Source of the DNA: Pseudomonadota bacterium | GTDB taxonomy: Bacteria; Pseudomonadota; Gammaproteobacteria; Burkholderiales; Rhodocyclaceae | Length of the DNA stretch: 64,000 bases | Reading direction: 5' to 3' | NCBI GenBank assembly: GCA_018241725.1 | Contig: JAFEDI010000046.1 | Coordinates: forward strand, 123,452-187,451 | Shown here: in pieces, positions 47,402 through 56,364 of the stretch | Position numbering within the stretch: position 1 is the stretch's first letter | Layout of the letters: each line of letters begins with the position of its first letter | Notes under the pieces: model-generated | The model's input: only the letters and a program-made list of their open reading frames with translations | Databases searched by the model: none | Told to the model about the DNA's origin: nothing | Made by a program: the position numbers and the translations under genes

Positions 47402-48412
47402 TCAGCCTGGCAACAGCACGGGATCGCGGCGGCGTCTGGCGATCCGGCAACACCCCAGGACCACGGCTGTAAATCCCCCCGCCATTCCCAGCACCATCAA
47501 GGCCGTCTGCCCCTGATCGGGCGGCGCCGACACAGCCGACACCTCAAGTGCATCGACCACCGTCAGAAGTTCGGCGCGCCGGATCATCAGTTCGGTCTTC
47601 AGCCGTTCCAGCTCGGCACGGCAATGCCCCACCTCTCGCTGTGCCGCTTTCACGGCATTGCGCTGGATCGCGCTTCGTTGCGTCCTGATCTGCCGCTCCA
47701 GCACCGCAATGCGCCCGTTCAACTTCCGTAGTTGAGGATTGCGCCGGATCAGGGGAGGCGCAAAGGTCCGTTCCATATCGCGGATCTCGCCCCGCAGCTC
47801 GGCCACCCGATCGGCAATCAGCGTCAGCCTCGCGTCGTCCGCCCCCAGTCCATCACGCTTGCCCGAGGCCAGCGCGGCCCGCATCTCCTGCAGACGCGCC
47901 TCGGCTTCGCCCAGCTCGGCCCCCGCCGCTTCTAGCGCGCCCGCCACCGCCCGGATGCGCGTCACCGCCTGGCCCTCTTCCCGGTACACATCCAGCACCG
48001 TATTCAGGACACGAGTCAGATACGCAGGGTCGGAGCCCACGGCCTGCAGCAGGATGATGCCGCTCGTGGGCAACATCTCGACCCGCAACACCCCCTGCAA
48101 GCCGGACACGTCCGCAGACGTGCCGCCGCCCTCGCCCAGACGCACCGCCACCTTCTCCAGCAAGGCCCGGCTGGCGAGCTCCTCGACGGGATCGTTGAGC
48201 TGCTGCGGCCCCTGATCAGCGACGACCGGCAGCCTGACCCGTACAAGGGCCCGGTATTCGACGGGCTGCAGCGCGCGCCACGCCCACCCCGACAGCAGTG
48301 CGAGCAGCAGGATCACCGGGACAAGAACAGATGGCCGGACACGCTGGCATGTCCGGGAGAGAGGCATCGCGTGTCGTTCAAACGCATAGCGCAGTGCAAC
48401 GGGAAAAGGCAT
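47402..48412 (-). CDS. Wzz-like chain-length determinant protein
   Basis: Inner-membrane protein of 336 residues with the topology of polysaccharide co-polymerases: a membrane span near 28-46 (VLVPVILLLALLSGWAW), a periplasmic domain with long predicted coiled coil (about 150-280, rich in Ala, Glu, Arg and Leu), and a second span near 305-325 (ALMVLGMAGGFTAVVLGCC). An alternative start at ATG 48367 would shorten it by 15 residues. No exopolysaccharide genes surround it, so it is an orphan. A role in glycan chain-length control is inferred from topology only. Confidence 0.65.
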   Translation of the reverse strand: MPFPVALRYAFERHAMPLSRTCQRVRPSVLVPVILLLALLSGWAWRALQPVEYRALVRVRLPVVADQGPQQLNDPVEELASRALLEKVAVRLGEGGGTSADVSGLQGVLRVEMLPTSGIILLQAVGSDPAYLTRVLNTVLDVYREEGQAVTRIRAVAGALEAAGAELGEAEARLQEMRAALASGKRDGLGADDARLTLIADRVAELRGEIRDMERTFAPPLIRRNPQLRKLNGRIAVLERQIRTQRSAIQRNAVKAAQREVGHCRAELERLKTELMIRRAELLTVVDALEVSAVSAPPDQGQTALMVLGMAGGFTAVVLGCCRIARRRRDPVLLPG

Positions 48413-48717
48413 GGGCAGGTCACCGAAACAATCGCCGCCAAGCGATTCAAGGAACGGCGCCCGTCAGCCCGACCGTCATCGGAACAGGGCTGCAGACTCC
48501 GGATTCGATGACATTATCATTTCACGCCTCATGAGATAAACAGGCGCGTTGCCCAAAGCAGCCTGCCCTCTGTGGCCCAAACCGTTCAGTGGATCTGGCT
48601 CATTGCCGGCATGCCAATTCACGCTGGATGCCCCGGAGCAATACTCCGGGTCGAACTTGCCCCAGGGAATTCCATTAACCTAAAATTCACCGACGTCATA
48701 ACAACAATGAGCATTCA
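48413..48717. other. Intergenic region before the YehL-type operon
   Basis: About 305 bases without a gene. It holds a 7-bp hairpin and the promoter listed next; the rest shows no recognisable feature. Confidence 0.5.
48632..48686 (+). promoter_or_regulatory. Promoter and dyad upstream of the YehL-type operon
   Basis: TTGCCC (48657-48662), an 18-base spacer and TAAAAT (48681-48686) form a plausible sigma-70 promoter 32 bases before the first start codon. A dyad CCCGGAG-CAATA-CTCCGGG (48632-48650) sits just upstream of the -35 and may be a regulator site. Confidence 0.55.
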
Positions 48718-50046
48718 ATGATAGCGTTGAGCGCTGGTGAAGTTCTGGAGCTTTCGCCCGACGAAGCTTCGGCCAAAGCAGCCAAGGGTTTGGTCATTCC
48801 GGGCAAATGGCCGCGTCTTGAATACGATGAGCAGGCGATCTGGGGCGAATGCCAGGGCAGCGGCAGCAAACCTTATCAGGTGCAGGTCGACCAAGCCGGC
48901 CCGGCTTTTCGTTGTTCCTGCCCAAGTCGCAAATTTCCCTGCAAACATGGCTTGGCGCTATTGCTCCTCCTCGCGCAGAACCCAACCAGCTTCTCTGCGG
49001 CCACGGCACCCACCTGGGTCGCCGACTGGCTGGCCTCGCGCCAGCAGCGGGCAGAAAAGCAGGAAGCCAAGATCGTCGAGAAACGCAACGCAGCACCTGA
49101 CCCGCAAACCACAGCCCGTCGCGAGGAGGCCCGCCACCAACGCATGACCGGCGGCTTGGAAGAGCTGGAACGCTGGCTCAACGACCGACTTCGCCAGGGC
49201 TTGGCGCAGTTGCCGGGGCAGGCGGCAACCTGGGACGAACTGGCGCGGCGCATGATCGATGCCCAATTGCCGGGACTCGCCTCCCGCTTACGCCGGATCA
49301 GCGCCCAGGTTGGCCGGAATGAAGCCTGGCCGGGACACGTCCTGGGCGAACTGGGCCAGCTACGCGTGCTGATCGATGCCTTTCGCCGCCTCGACAGCCT
49401 GCCACCCGCCATGCAGCAGGATATCCGCAGCGCCCTCGGCATCAGCATCGACCGGGACAGCGTGCTGGCCAACGGCGAGCGACTACGCGACGACTGGCAA
49501 GTTGTCGGCCAAGCCTTCGACGAGGAAGGCAACCTGTGGTTGCGCCGTGTCTGGCTGCTCGGCCAGCGATCACGACGCACGGCCCTGCTGCTCGACTTTG
49601 CGCACGGCGGGCGACGCTTCGAACAGAGTTACATTACCGCCAGCAGCCTGCACGGGGAGCTGGCTTTCTTCCCAAGCAATCATCCTCTGCGCGCGCTAAA
49701 CACCGGCGCCCTCCATCTGCTGCCCAACAGCGCCCCCCCGACGGGTCAACTTGCTGCCGCACTGGACGTACTGGCCGGAGGTATTGCCGCCAATCCCTGG
49801 CAATCACCGCACCCCATGTTGATCGATGACGGCGTGCCCTACTTCAGTCCCCAGGGCTGGTCACTACACTGCGCCGAACGACGCCGTATCCCCCTGAAAC
49901 TACGCCACGAAGATGGCTGGCAATTGCTGGCGGCCAGCGGCGGGGCTCCACTCACCGTTTTCGGCGAATGGGATGGAGAGCTCCTGCGCCCACTTGCCGC
50001 CTGGCAAGGGAAACTGGTCTGGCGAGAGGAACTGGAGAGCGCATGA
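48718..50046 (+). CDS. SWIM zinc-finger protein (YehQ-like)
   Basis: First gene of a five-gene operon. The 442-residue protein has an N-terminal SWIM zinc finger, CSC-X6-CKH at residues 66-77 (Cys66, Cys68, Cys75, His77), a charged helical linker (about 105-140) and a long C-terminal region without a known domain. SWIM fingers bind DNA or protein. In E. coli the equivalent position of the yehLMPQ cluster is held by the SWIM protein YehQ, to which this is analogous. The start overlaps nothing upstream; the stop overlaps the next gene by 4 bases (ATGA). Confidence 0.82.
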   Translation: MIALSAGEVLELSPDEASAKAAKGLVIPGKWPRLEYDEQAIWGECQGSGSKPYQVQVDQAGPAFRCSCPSRKFPCKHGLALLLLLAQNPTSFSAATAPTWVADWLASRQQRAEKQEAKIVEKRNAAPDPQTTARREEARHQRMTGGLEELERWLNDRLRQGLAQLPGQAATWDELARRMIDAQLPGLASRLRRISAQVGRNEAWPGHVLGELGQLRVLIDAFRRLDSLPPAMQQDIRSALGISIDRDSVLANGERLRDDWQVVGQAFDEEGNLWLRRVWLLGQRSRRTALLLDFAHGGRRFEQSYITASSLHGELAFFPSNHPLRALNTGALHLLPNSAPPTGQLAAALDVLAGGIAANPWQSPHPMLIDDGVPYFSPQGWSLHCAERRRIPLKLRHEDGWQLLAASGGAPLTVFGEWDGELLRPLAAWQGKLVWREELESA

Positions 50047-51590
50047 AACTACTACACGAGCTTGCCAGCCAGGTCCTGCTGGGTAGCGGCCGTCGCCCAC
50101 CGGACCTCCCGGAGCCACCCGGCAACATCGGCGCCTTGCTCAAAGCAGCCTGCCCTCAAGGTGAGGACATGGAGGTCCGCGTTCTACGTTGCGCAGGTAG
50201 CCTGGCACTGTGTTCAGCGGCCGGCTACGTCCCCCCTGTCGCGGAGGGAGCGCCTCCCCCCCTCTGCCCGGAGGAACGATTAGCGCTTGTCGATGATCCA
50301 CAACTCTTGTCGGCCCTGCCGCAGATCCTCGTCAACGGTCCTGACACATTGCGCCGCGAGGCTTTTTTCCGCTTGGCGAGCAAAAGCTACTGCCTAGCCC
50401 CCAGCCTGTTGCCCCATGCCTTGACCCTGGGCCAAGAAAACCACGAATTGCGCCCGGCACTTCTCCCCGTAATCGGCCAACGGGGCCAGTGGCTGGCCGG
50501 TCTCAATCCGGAGTGGGCGTACGCCGCGGGTGAAGCGGCCCCGGCTAGCGACCTGGCCCTGTGGGAAAACGGCAGCCAGGACCAGCGGAAGCATCTGCTC
50601 GGCAGGCTGCGGCAAAGCGATCCTGGGCAGGCGCGCAGCTTGCTGCAGGACGGCTTTTCGCAACTTGATGCACGAGAGCGGGCCAGCCTGTTGGAAACGA
50701 TGAGCGCGGGCCTGGGCTTGCCGGACGAGGACTTCCTTGAAAGCCTGCTGGCCGACCGCAGCCGGGAAGTGCGCCAACGGGCTGCAAACCTTCTGGCCAC
50801 GCTGCCCGACAGTCGTTTCAGTCGGCGCATGACTGAACGAATGGCGGCCTGTCTCGGCCAAGCCCCCCTGCCTGGCTCCGTGTTCCCCCTCGAGGCCCCT
50901 GCCGGTTTCTCCAGCGACTGGAAGAGCGATGCACTTGAAGAAAACCGGGCCAAGAACGAAAGCTTGGGCGAAAGGGCTTGGTGGCTGTACCAGATCGCCC
51001 GCTGCGTACCCCTCGCCTGGTGGACGAAAACAACCGGCCTGTCGCCAGGCGACCTGATCGAATGGGCACACAGTACGGACTGGAGCGAAGCCATTCTGCG
51101 CGCCTGGTACGACGCCCTGCTGCGGAATCCCGAAGCAGACTGGGCCGCCGAGTTCGTGACCCAGACTGATGATTCGGGACTGAGGATTGATCTCTTCAAA
51201 GTACTCGCTTTTCTGCCGGCGCCAGCGCGTGAACAGCACTGGCTGAGACTGCTCGAAGGTACATCGCAAGGCCGTTCCCGCAGCGGACTACTGGCTCAAC
51301 TGGTAAATGACTTTGCGCGCTACCAAGAGGAGCTGTCAGAGAGCTTTTCCCACCGCATCCTGGTCGAGATAAAGCGACTTGTGGAGCTGCCAGTCAATGC
51401 CGCCGGCGGTCTTTACGAAATCAGCCAGGCTCTCCCCGAACTGGCCAGTCTGATTCCTCCGGCCTGTTTTGCCGCAGCCAGTGAAGGCTGGCCAGTCAGC
51501 CGCCCGGAAATTGAATATTTCAGCAAGACCTTGGCAAGGCTCCTGGCCATCGTCGAACAACGCAAGACCCTTCATCAAATTCTCAGATAG
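50043..51590 (+). CDS. DUF5691-like helical-repeat protein
   Basis: Second gene of the operon, 515 residues from the ATG at 50043. It appears to be all-helical, with HEAT-like repeats in the middle (SREVRQRAANLLATLP, about 235-250, follows the HEAT consensus). No catalytic motif, signal peptide or membrane span is seen. The family, by context, is DUF5691, which travels with MoxR/VWA clusters; that name is from memory and not checked. It probably serves as a scaffold. The next gene begins 11 bases after its stop. Confidence 0.7.
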   Translation: MKLLHELASQVLLGSGRRPPDLPEPPGNIGALLKAACPQGEDMEVRVLRCAGSLALCSAAGYVPPVAEGAPPPLCPEERLALVDDPQLLSALPQILVNGPDTLRREAFFRLASKSYCLAPSLLPHALTLGQENHELRPALLPVIGQRGQWLAGLNPEWAYAAGEAAPASDLALWENGSQDQRKHLLGRLRQSDPGQARSLLQDGFSQLDARERASLLETMSAGLGLPDEDFLESLLADRSREVRQRAANLLATLPDSRFSRRMTERMAACLGQAPLPGSVFPLEAPAGFSSDWKSDALEENRAKNESLGERAWWLYQIARCVPLAWWTKTTGLSPGDLIEWAHSTDWSEAILRAWYDALLRNPEADWAAEFVTQTDDSGLRIDLFKVLAFLPAPAREQHWLRLLEGTSQGRSRSGLLAQLVNDFARYQEELSESFSHRILVEIKRLVELPVNAAGGLYEISQALPELASLIPPACFAAASEGWPVSRPEIEYFSKTLARLLAIVEQRKTLHQILR

Positions 51591-51601
51591 CGAAAACCAA
51601 C

Positions 51602-52681
51602 ATGAGCCAAGTCCTACGCCAGCATGCCGAGCAACAATTCGCCGAGGAACTCGAGGAACTGAAAAAGGCGGACAACCGCGAGCGGCCAGAAAACTGGGCA
51701 CTTTCGCCATGGGCGGTGGCCGAATACCTGATGGGCGGCACGCTTGCCAACGGCTTTCAGGTCAGCGCCAAGTACATCGGCAACCGACGCCTGATGGAAA
51801 CGGCCATCGCCACGCTGGCCACTGATCGTGCCCTGCTCCTCTTCGGTGTGCCGGGTACCGCCAAGTCCTGGGTGTCGGAGCACCTGGCGGCGGCCGTCAG
51901 TGGCGATTCGACCCTGCTTATCCAGGGCACTGCCGGCACCAGCGAGGAACAATTGCGCTACGGCTGGAACTATGCCGAGTTGCTAGCCAAGGGGCCATCC
52001 AAGACTGCGCTGGTCGCCAGCCCACTGATGCGTGCCATGGAGCAGGGTAAAACCGCGCGTATCGAGGAGCTGACCCGGATTCCGGCGGACGTGCAGGACA
52101 CGCTGATCACCATCCTTTCGGAAAAATCACTGCCCGTTCCTGAACTCGGCATCGAGGCTCAGGCGATACACGGCTTCAACGTCATTGCGACAGCAAATAA
52201 TCGCGACAAGGGCATCAATGAACTCTCCAGTGCGCTGAAACGGCGCTTCAATACGGTCATCCTGCCGGTACCGGCCAGCGACGACGAAGAAGTCAGCATT
52301 GTCAGCAAGCGGGTTGCCGAGCTCGGACGAGCCCTGCAACTACCTGGCGAGCCTCCGACCCTCAAGGAGGTACGCCGGGTCGTGCAGATTTTCCGCGAGC
52401 TGCGCAACGGCCAGACTGAAGACGGCAGAACCAAACTGAAGAGTTCGAGCGCCACCCTGAGCACGGCTGAAGCGATTTCCGTGATCAACAGTGGCATGGC
52501 CCTGGCTGGCCACTTCGGTGACGGCGTGCTGCGCGCCGGCGACATCGCCTCCAGCCTGGTCGGCGCCATCGTCAAAGATCCGGTGCAGGATGCGGTGGTT
52601 TGGCGGGAATACCAGGAGACGGTCATGAAGGAACGCAGCGACTGGAAAGACCTCTACCGCGCCTGCCGGGAACTGGACTAG
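51602..52681 (+). CDS. yehL: MoxR-family AAA+ ATPase (YehL-like)
   Basis: Cytosolic AAA+ ATPase of 359 residues, the motor of the operon. Walker A is GVPGTAKSW (82-90), the Walker B region reads ARIEELTRIP (152-161), with Glu where most MoxR proteins have Asp-Glu, sensor 1 is NVIATANNRDKG, and the arginine-finger region is LSSALKRRFN. MoxR ATPases act with VWA proteins as chaperone-like pairs that mature or insert metal into client enzymes. Five genes of this type match the YehL subfamily defined in MoxR surveys. The client is unknown. Confidence 0.88.
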   Translation: MSQVLRQHAEQQFAEELEELKKADNRERPENWALSPWAVAEYLMGGTLANGFQVSAKYIGNRRLMETAIATLATDRALLLFGVPGTAKSWVSEHLAAAVSGDSTLLIQGTAGTSEEQLRYGWNYAELLAKGPSKTALVASPLMRAMEQGKTARIEELTRIPADVQDTLITILSEKSLPVPELGIEAQAIHGFNVIATANNRDKGINELSSALKRRFNTVILPVPASDDEEVSIVSKRVAELGRALQLPGEPPTLKEVRRVVQIFRELRNGQTEDGRTKLKSSSATLSTAEAISVINSGMALAGHFGDGVLRAGDIASSLVGAIVKDPVQDAVVWREYQETVMKERSDWKDLYRACRELD

Positions 52682-52692
52682 GCGCTACGCAC

Positions 52693-55011
52693 ATGGCTGA
52701 TTCACCCGCTACACCTTTTCACCTGTTCGGCATTCGCCACCACGGGCCGGGTTGCGCCCGCAGCCTGATACGTGCCCTTGAGGAACTGCAACCGGATTGC
52801 CTGCTCGTCGAAGGCCCCCCCGATGGCGAGGAGATGCTGGCGTTCATGCAGGCCGATGGCTTGGTGCCGCCGGTCGCGCTGCTTGTCTACAACCCTGACG
52901 ATGCACGTGAAGCCGCCTTCTATCCCTTCGCGGCCTTCTCTCCGGAATGGAATGCCCTACGCTTTGCACTGGAACGGCAGATCCCGGCCCGCTTCATCGA
53001 TCTGCCGGCAGCGCACCGCTTCGCATTGAACCGTCCAGCCACCGACGAGGACGACGGCCAGGTGCCCGGCGTTGCGGTAGAAGCACCGGCACCGCCAGAA
53101 GACAAAGCCGGGGTGGAAAACTGCCCAGAAGTCGCCGTGAACACGTCAGGGCCAAGTGGTGCCCCCCTCGACTGGCTAGGCCGCGCCGCCGGCTACGACG
53201 ATGGCGAAGCCTGGTGGAATCACCTGGTCGAGGAACGCGGAGACAGCCTGGAATTGTTTGCGGCCATTCGCGAAGCCATGAGCTGCATACGCAACGAAGC
53301 GCCCCCCCGCACGTCCCCGGCTTCTGTCGAACGGCGTGAAGCCCTGCGCGAGGCACACATGCGGAAATGTCTGCGCCAGGCCCGGAAAGAAGGTTTCCAG
53401 CGTATTGCCGTGGTCTGCGGCGCCTGGCACGTACCAGCCCTGAGCGAAATGCCCCCCGCCAAGGCCGACAACGATTTGCTCAAGGGCCTGCCGAAAATCA
53501 AGGTCGCGAGTACCTGGGTACCCTGGTCCTACCACAACCTCAGTTTCACCAGCGGCTATGGTGCCGGCGTCGCTTCACCCGGCTGGTACGAACACCTCTG
53601 GCAAAGCACGAGGGAGGATCGGGCCGTCGGCTGGCTGACCCGCGCAGCCCGACTTTTCCGCGAAAGCGGGCTGGACTGCTCCTCAGCACACATCATCGAG
53701 ACCGTCCGCCTAGCCGATGCTTTGGCTGCCCTGCGCAACCGCCCGCAGCCGGGTCTCGACGAACTGGACGAGGCCTTGCGAACCGTCGTCTGCATGGGCG
53801 ACGAAGTGCCGATGCAACTTATCCGGCGAAAAATGACCGTCGGCGACCGCCTCGGTCATACCCCGGAAACGGCCCCGGCAGTTCCTTTGCAACGAGATCT
53901 GCAACAGCAACAGAAGAGCCTGCGCCTGAAAGCGGAAGCGACGCAAAAAACGATCGATCTCGACCTGCGCCAGGAGAACGATCTGGCTCGTAGCCACCTG
54001 CTGCATCGCCTCAGGCTTCTCGACATCGACTGGGGCTCCCTGAGCAGAACCGGGCGCAATGCCAAGGGTAGCTTCCACGAATTATGGACTATCCAGTGGG
54101 AACCAGAGCTGGTCATTTCTGTGATCAATGCCAGCCGCTGGGGCAACAGCGTGCGCCAGGCTGCCATTGCTCGTGCAACGGATCGGGCACGGACGGCGGG
54201 CAGCCTGCCCGAACTCTCCGAACTGGTGAACCAAGTCCTGCTGGCTGATCTGAACGAAGCCGTCGCTCCTGTATCCCAAGCCCTGGAAAACCATGCAGCG
54301 ATCACCAGCGACATACTGCAATTGATGGCTGCCGTGCCGTCCCTGGCCAATATCGCTCGCTACGGCAATGTCCGTCAGACCGATGCAGGCATGGTTGAGC
54401 ACCTGCTCGACAGTCTTGTACCGCGCGCCGCCATCGGCCTGCCAGGCGCCTGCTCGACCCTCGACGATGAAGCCGCCCAGGCGATGCGCACTCACATTAT
54501 TGCACTGCACCAGGCGCTGGGTCTGCTCGCCCGCCAGAATCTCCAGGAAGAATGGCAACAATCCCTGTACAGGCTCTCCGAACTCGGCAGTTGCCACGGG
54601 CTGATCTGCGGCCTCGCCAACCGCCTGCTCTTCGACGAGCAACTCACCAGCCTGGAACAAACTTCACTGCGTATGAGCCAAGCCCTATCGATCGGCAACG
54701 ACCCCGGACCGGCTGCCGCTTGGCTCGAAGGTTTCCTCAACCAGAGCGGCATGGTTCTGCTCCACGATCCACAGTTGTGGACCATGGTCGATGGCTGGCT
54801 CGGCAGCCTGGGGGAAGACGACTTCATCCGTGAATTGCCCCTGCTGCGTCGCGCCTTTGCTGCGTTCAGCACGCACGAACGGCGGCAACTCGGCGAACGG
54901 GTCAACCGTTCGACAGTCGCCTCGCCCCTGACAAGCCCATCGGATTGGGATACGGCCCGCGCTGAACAAGTCTTGCCCTTATTGCACCAACTTCTGGGAA
55001 TCCAAGCATGA
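52693..55011 (+). CDS. yehM: DUF5682 (YehM-like) protein with TraB/ChaN-like N-terminus
   Basis: A 772-residue cytosolic protein, fourth in the operon. The N-terminal 250 residues resemble TraB/ChaN-type metal-dependent proteins: HLFGIRHHGPG with His16-His17, PDCLLVEGPPDGEEM with Glu40, EALREAHMRKCLRQAR (about 216-231) and IAVVCGAWHVPAL with His246. Those correspond to the GxxH, ExxD and VVGAGH motifs of the superfamily. The remaining 500 residues are mostly helical with no motif recognised. The start at 52693 lies 11 bases after the MoxR stop; the stop overlaps the VWA gene (ATGA). Confidence 0.82.
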   Translation: MADSPATPFHLFGIRHHGPGCARSLIRALEELQPDCLLVEGPPDGEEMLAFMQADGLVPPVALLVYNPDDAREAAFYPFAAFSPEWNALRFALERQIPARFIDLPAAHRFALNRPATDEDDGQVPGVAVEAPAPPEDKAGVENCPEVAVNTSGPSGAPLDWLGRAAGYDDGEAWWNHLVEERGDSLELFAAIREAMSCIRNEAPPRTSPASVERREALREAHMRKCLRQARKEGFQRIAVVCGAWHVPALSEMPPAKADNDLLKGLPKIKVASTWVPWSYHNLSFTSGYGAGVASPGWYEHLWQSTREDRAVGWLTRAARLFRESGLDCSSAHIIETVRLADALAALRNRPQPGLDELDEALRTVVCMGDEVPMQLIRRKMTVGDRLGHTPETAPAVPLQRDLQQQQKSLRLKAEATQKTIDLDLRQENDLARSHLLHRLRLLDIDWGSLSRTGRNAKGSFHELWTIQWEPELVISVINASRWGNSVRQAAIARATDRARTAGSLPELSELVNQVLLADLNEAVAPVSQALENHAAITSDILQLMAAVPSLANIARYGNVRQTDAGMVEHLLDSLVPRAAIGLPGACSTLDDEAAQAMRTHIIALHQALGLLARQNLQEEWQQSLYRLSELGSCHGLICGLANRLLFDEQLTSLEQTSLRMSQALSIGNDPGPAAAWLEGFLNQSGMVLLHDPQLWTMVDGWLGSLGEDDFIRELPLLRRAFAAFSTHERRQLGERVNRSTVASPLTSPSDWDTARAEQVLPLLHQLLGIQA

Positions 55012-56198
55012 GTCAAATTGCGTACACCGACGACGCCCACAAACGTCGCTGGCGCCTGGTTCTTGGCAAACCGGCCGAGACCGCCTGCAACGATCTGCTG
55101 ACCGGCGATGACCTTCGCATCGACGACGCACTGCATGCACTTTACGACGCCGACGAACTGGATGGCCTGCGCCGCGGCAGCGGTGCGTCCTCGCCGCGTG
55201 TCGCCCGCTGGTTGGGCGACATCCGTCGTTATTTCCCGGCCTCGGTCGTGCAGGTGATGCAGAAGGACGCCTTGGAACGCTTGGACCTCAAGAGCATGCT
55301 CTTTCAACCGGAAATGCTGGACGCAGTGCAACCCAACGTACATCTGGTCGCCACCCTGATGTCACTGCGCGGCATCATCCCGAGCAAGACACGGGACACG
55401 GCGCGCTCCGTAGTCAGGAAAGTAGTCGACGCACTCATGGAAAAGCTCGAAGAGCCGATGCGTAGCGCCGTCACGGGCGCCCTCAACCGAGCAGTCCGCA
55501 ACCGTCGTCCACGGCATGCCGAAATCGATTGGAATCGCACAATCCGCACCAACCTCAGGCACTGGCAGGAAGCCTATCGCAGCATCGTCCCGGAGAATCT
55601 GGTCGGCTACGGCCGAAAGGCTCGGCGTATCCAGCGCGAGGTCATCCTGTGTATCGACCAGAGCGGCTCAATGGCCGCATCCGTCGTTTATTCGAGCATT
55701 TTCGGCGCGGTCATGGCTTCCCTGCCAGCCGTCCGGACGCATATGGTGGTCTTCGACACCGCCGTCGTTGATCTCACCGAACAACTCAGTGATCCGGTCG
55801 ACGTCCTGTTCGGCGTACAACTCGGCGGCGGCACAGACATCAACCGGGCCGTCGGCTACTGCCAATCGCTTGTCCGCGATCCACGCAATACCATCATGGT
55901 GTTGATTTCCGATCTCTACGAGGGCGGCGTCGAGCAAAACCTCTTGCAACGGGCCGGCGAACTCGTCCAGTCCGGCGTCCAGGTCATTACGCTTCTCGCT
56001 CTCAGCGACGAAGGTGCACCGAGCTACGACCGTCACCTGGCAGCCAAACTGGCAGCCCTCGGTGTGCCCTCGTTCGCCTGCACGCCAAACCACTTTCCCG
56101 GCCTGATGGCCGCGGCCATTCGCCGCGAAGATGTCGGGCTATGGGCCGCTCAGCAGGGCATCGTGACGGCCAGGGCGGAACGCGTAGCCCACGGATGA
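55008..56198 (+). CDS. yehP: VWA-domain protein (YehP-like)
   Basis: Fifth gene of the operon, 396 residues. The C-terminal VWA domain has an intact MIDAS site: DQSGS (217-221), Thr276 in GGGTDINR and Asp302 in LISDLYEGG. The N-terminal 200 residues are helical and charged. VWA proteins of this class (CoxE-like) form the partner of MoxR ATPases and recruit the client through a metal-bridged contact. Pairing with the YehL-type ATPase is as expected, but the reaction supported is unknown. Confidence 0.9.
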   Translation: MSQIAYTDDAHKRRWRLVLGKPAETACNDLLTGDDLRIDDALHALYDADELDGLRRGSGASSPRVARWLGDIRRYFPASVVQVMQKDALERLDLKSMLFQPEMLDAVQPNVHLVATLMSLRGIIPSKTRDTARSVVRKVVDALMEKLEEPMRSAVTGALNRAVRNRRPRHAEIDWNRTIRTNLRHWQEAYRSIVPENLVGYGRKARRIQREVILCIDQSGSMAASVVYSSIFGAVMASLPAVRTHMVVFDTAVVDLTEQLSDPVDVLFGVQLGGGTDINRAVGYCQSLVRDPRNTIMVLISDLYEGGVEQNLLQRAGELVQSGVQVITLLALSDEGAPSYDRHLAAKLAALGVPSFACTPNHFPGLMAAAIRREDVGLWAAQQGIVTARAERVAHG

Positions 56199-56303
56199 TC
56201 CACAGGTCGCTTTCCCTATAGCCGGCGCCCGTGCTCCGGAGCACTTCACCAACATTCACTCACACCACCACGAACACGGCTTTCAGTTTTTCCGAGTTTT
56301 ACT

Positions 56304-56362
56304 AAGACAAACAAAGTCCACGTTTTTCTTGCCAAGTTAAACGAAGACAAATATAGTCTGCG
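56304..56362 (+). promoter_or_regulatory. Tandem operator-like repeats over the Rrf2 promoter
   Basis: Two copies of AAGACAAAnAnAGTCyrCG (56304-56322 and 56344-56362), 40 bases apart, each with the dyad GAC...GTC. Between and across them lies a promoter: TTGCCA (56329-56334), a 17-base spacer and TATAGT (56352-56357). The -10 is inside the second repeat, so a bound repressor would block it. The transcription start is predicted at about 56363-56365, on the start codon, suggesting a leaderless mRNA. The region is AT-rich compared with neighbours. Confidence 0.65.
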
Positions 56363-56364
56363 TT

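Noticed and set aside
48554-50157. 17-base sequence CAAAGCAGCCTGCCCTC present at 48554-48570 and 50141-50157
   Set aside because: Only two copies, no flanking similarity, one inside a coding region; consistent with chance in GC-rich DNA.
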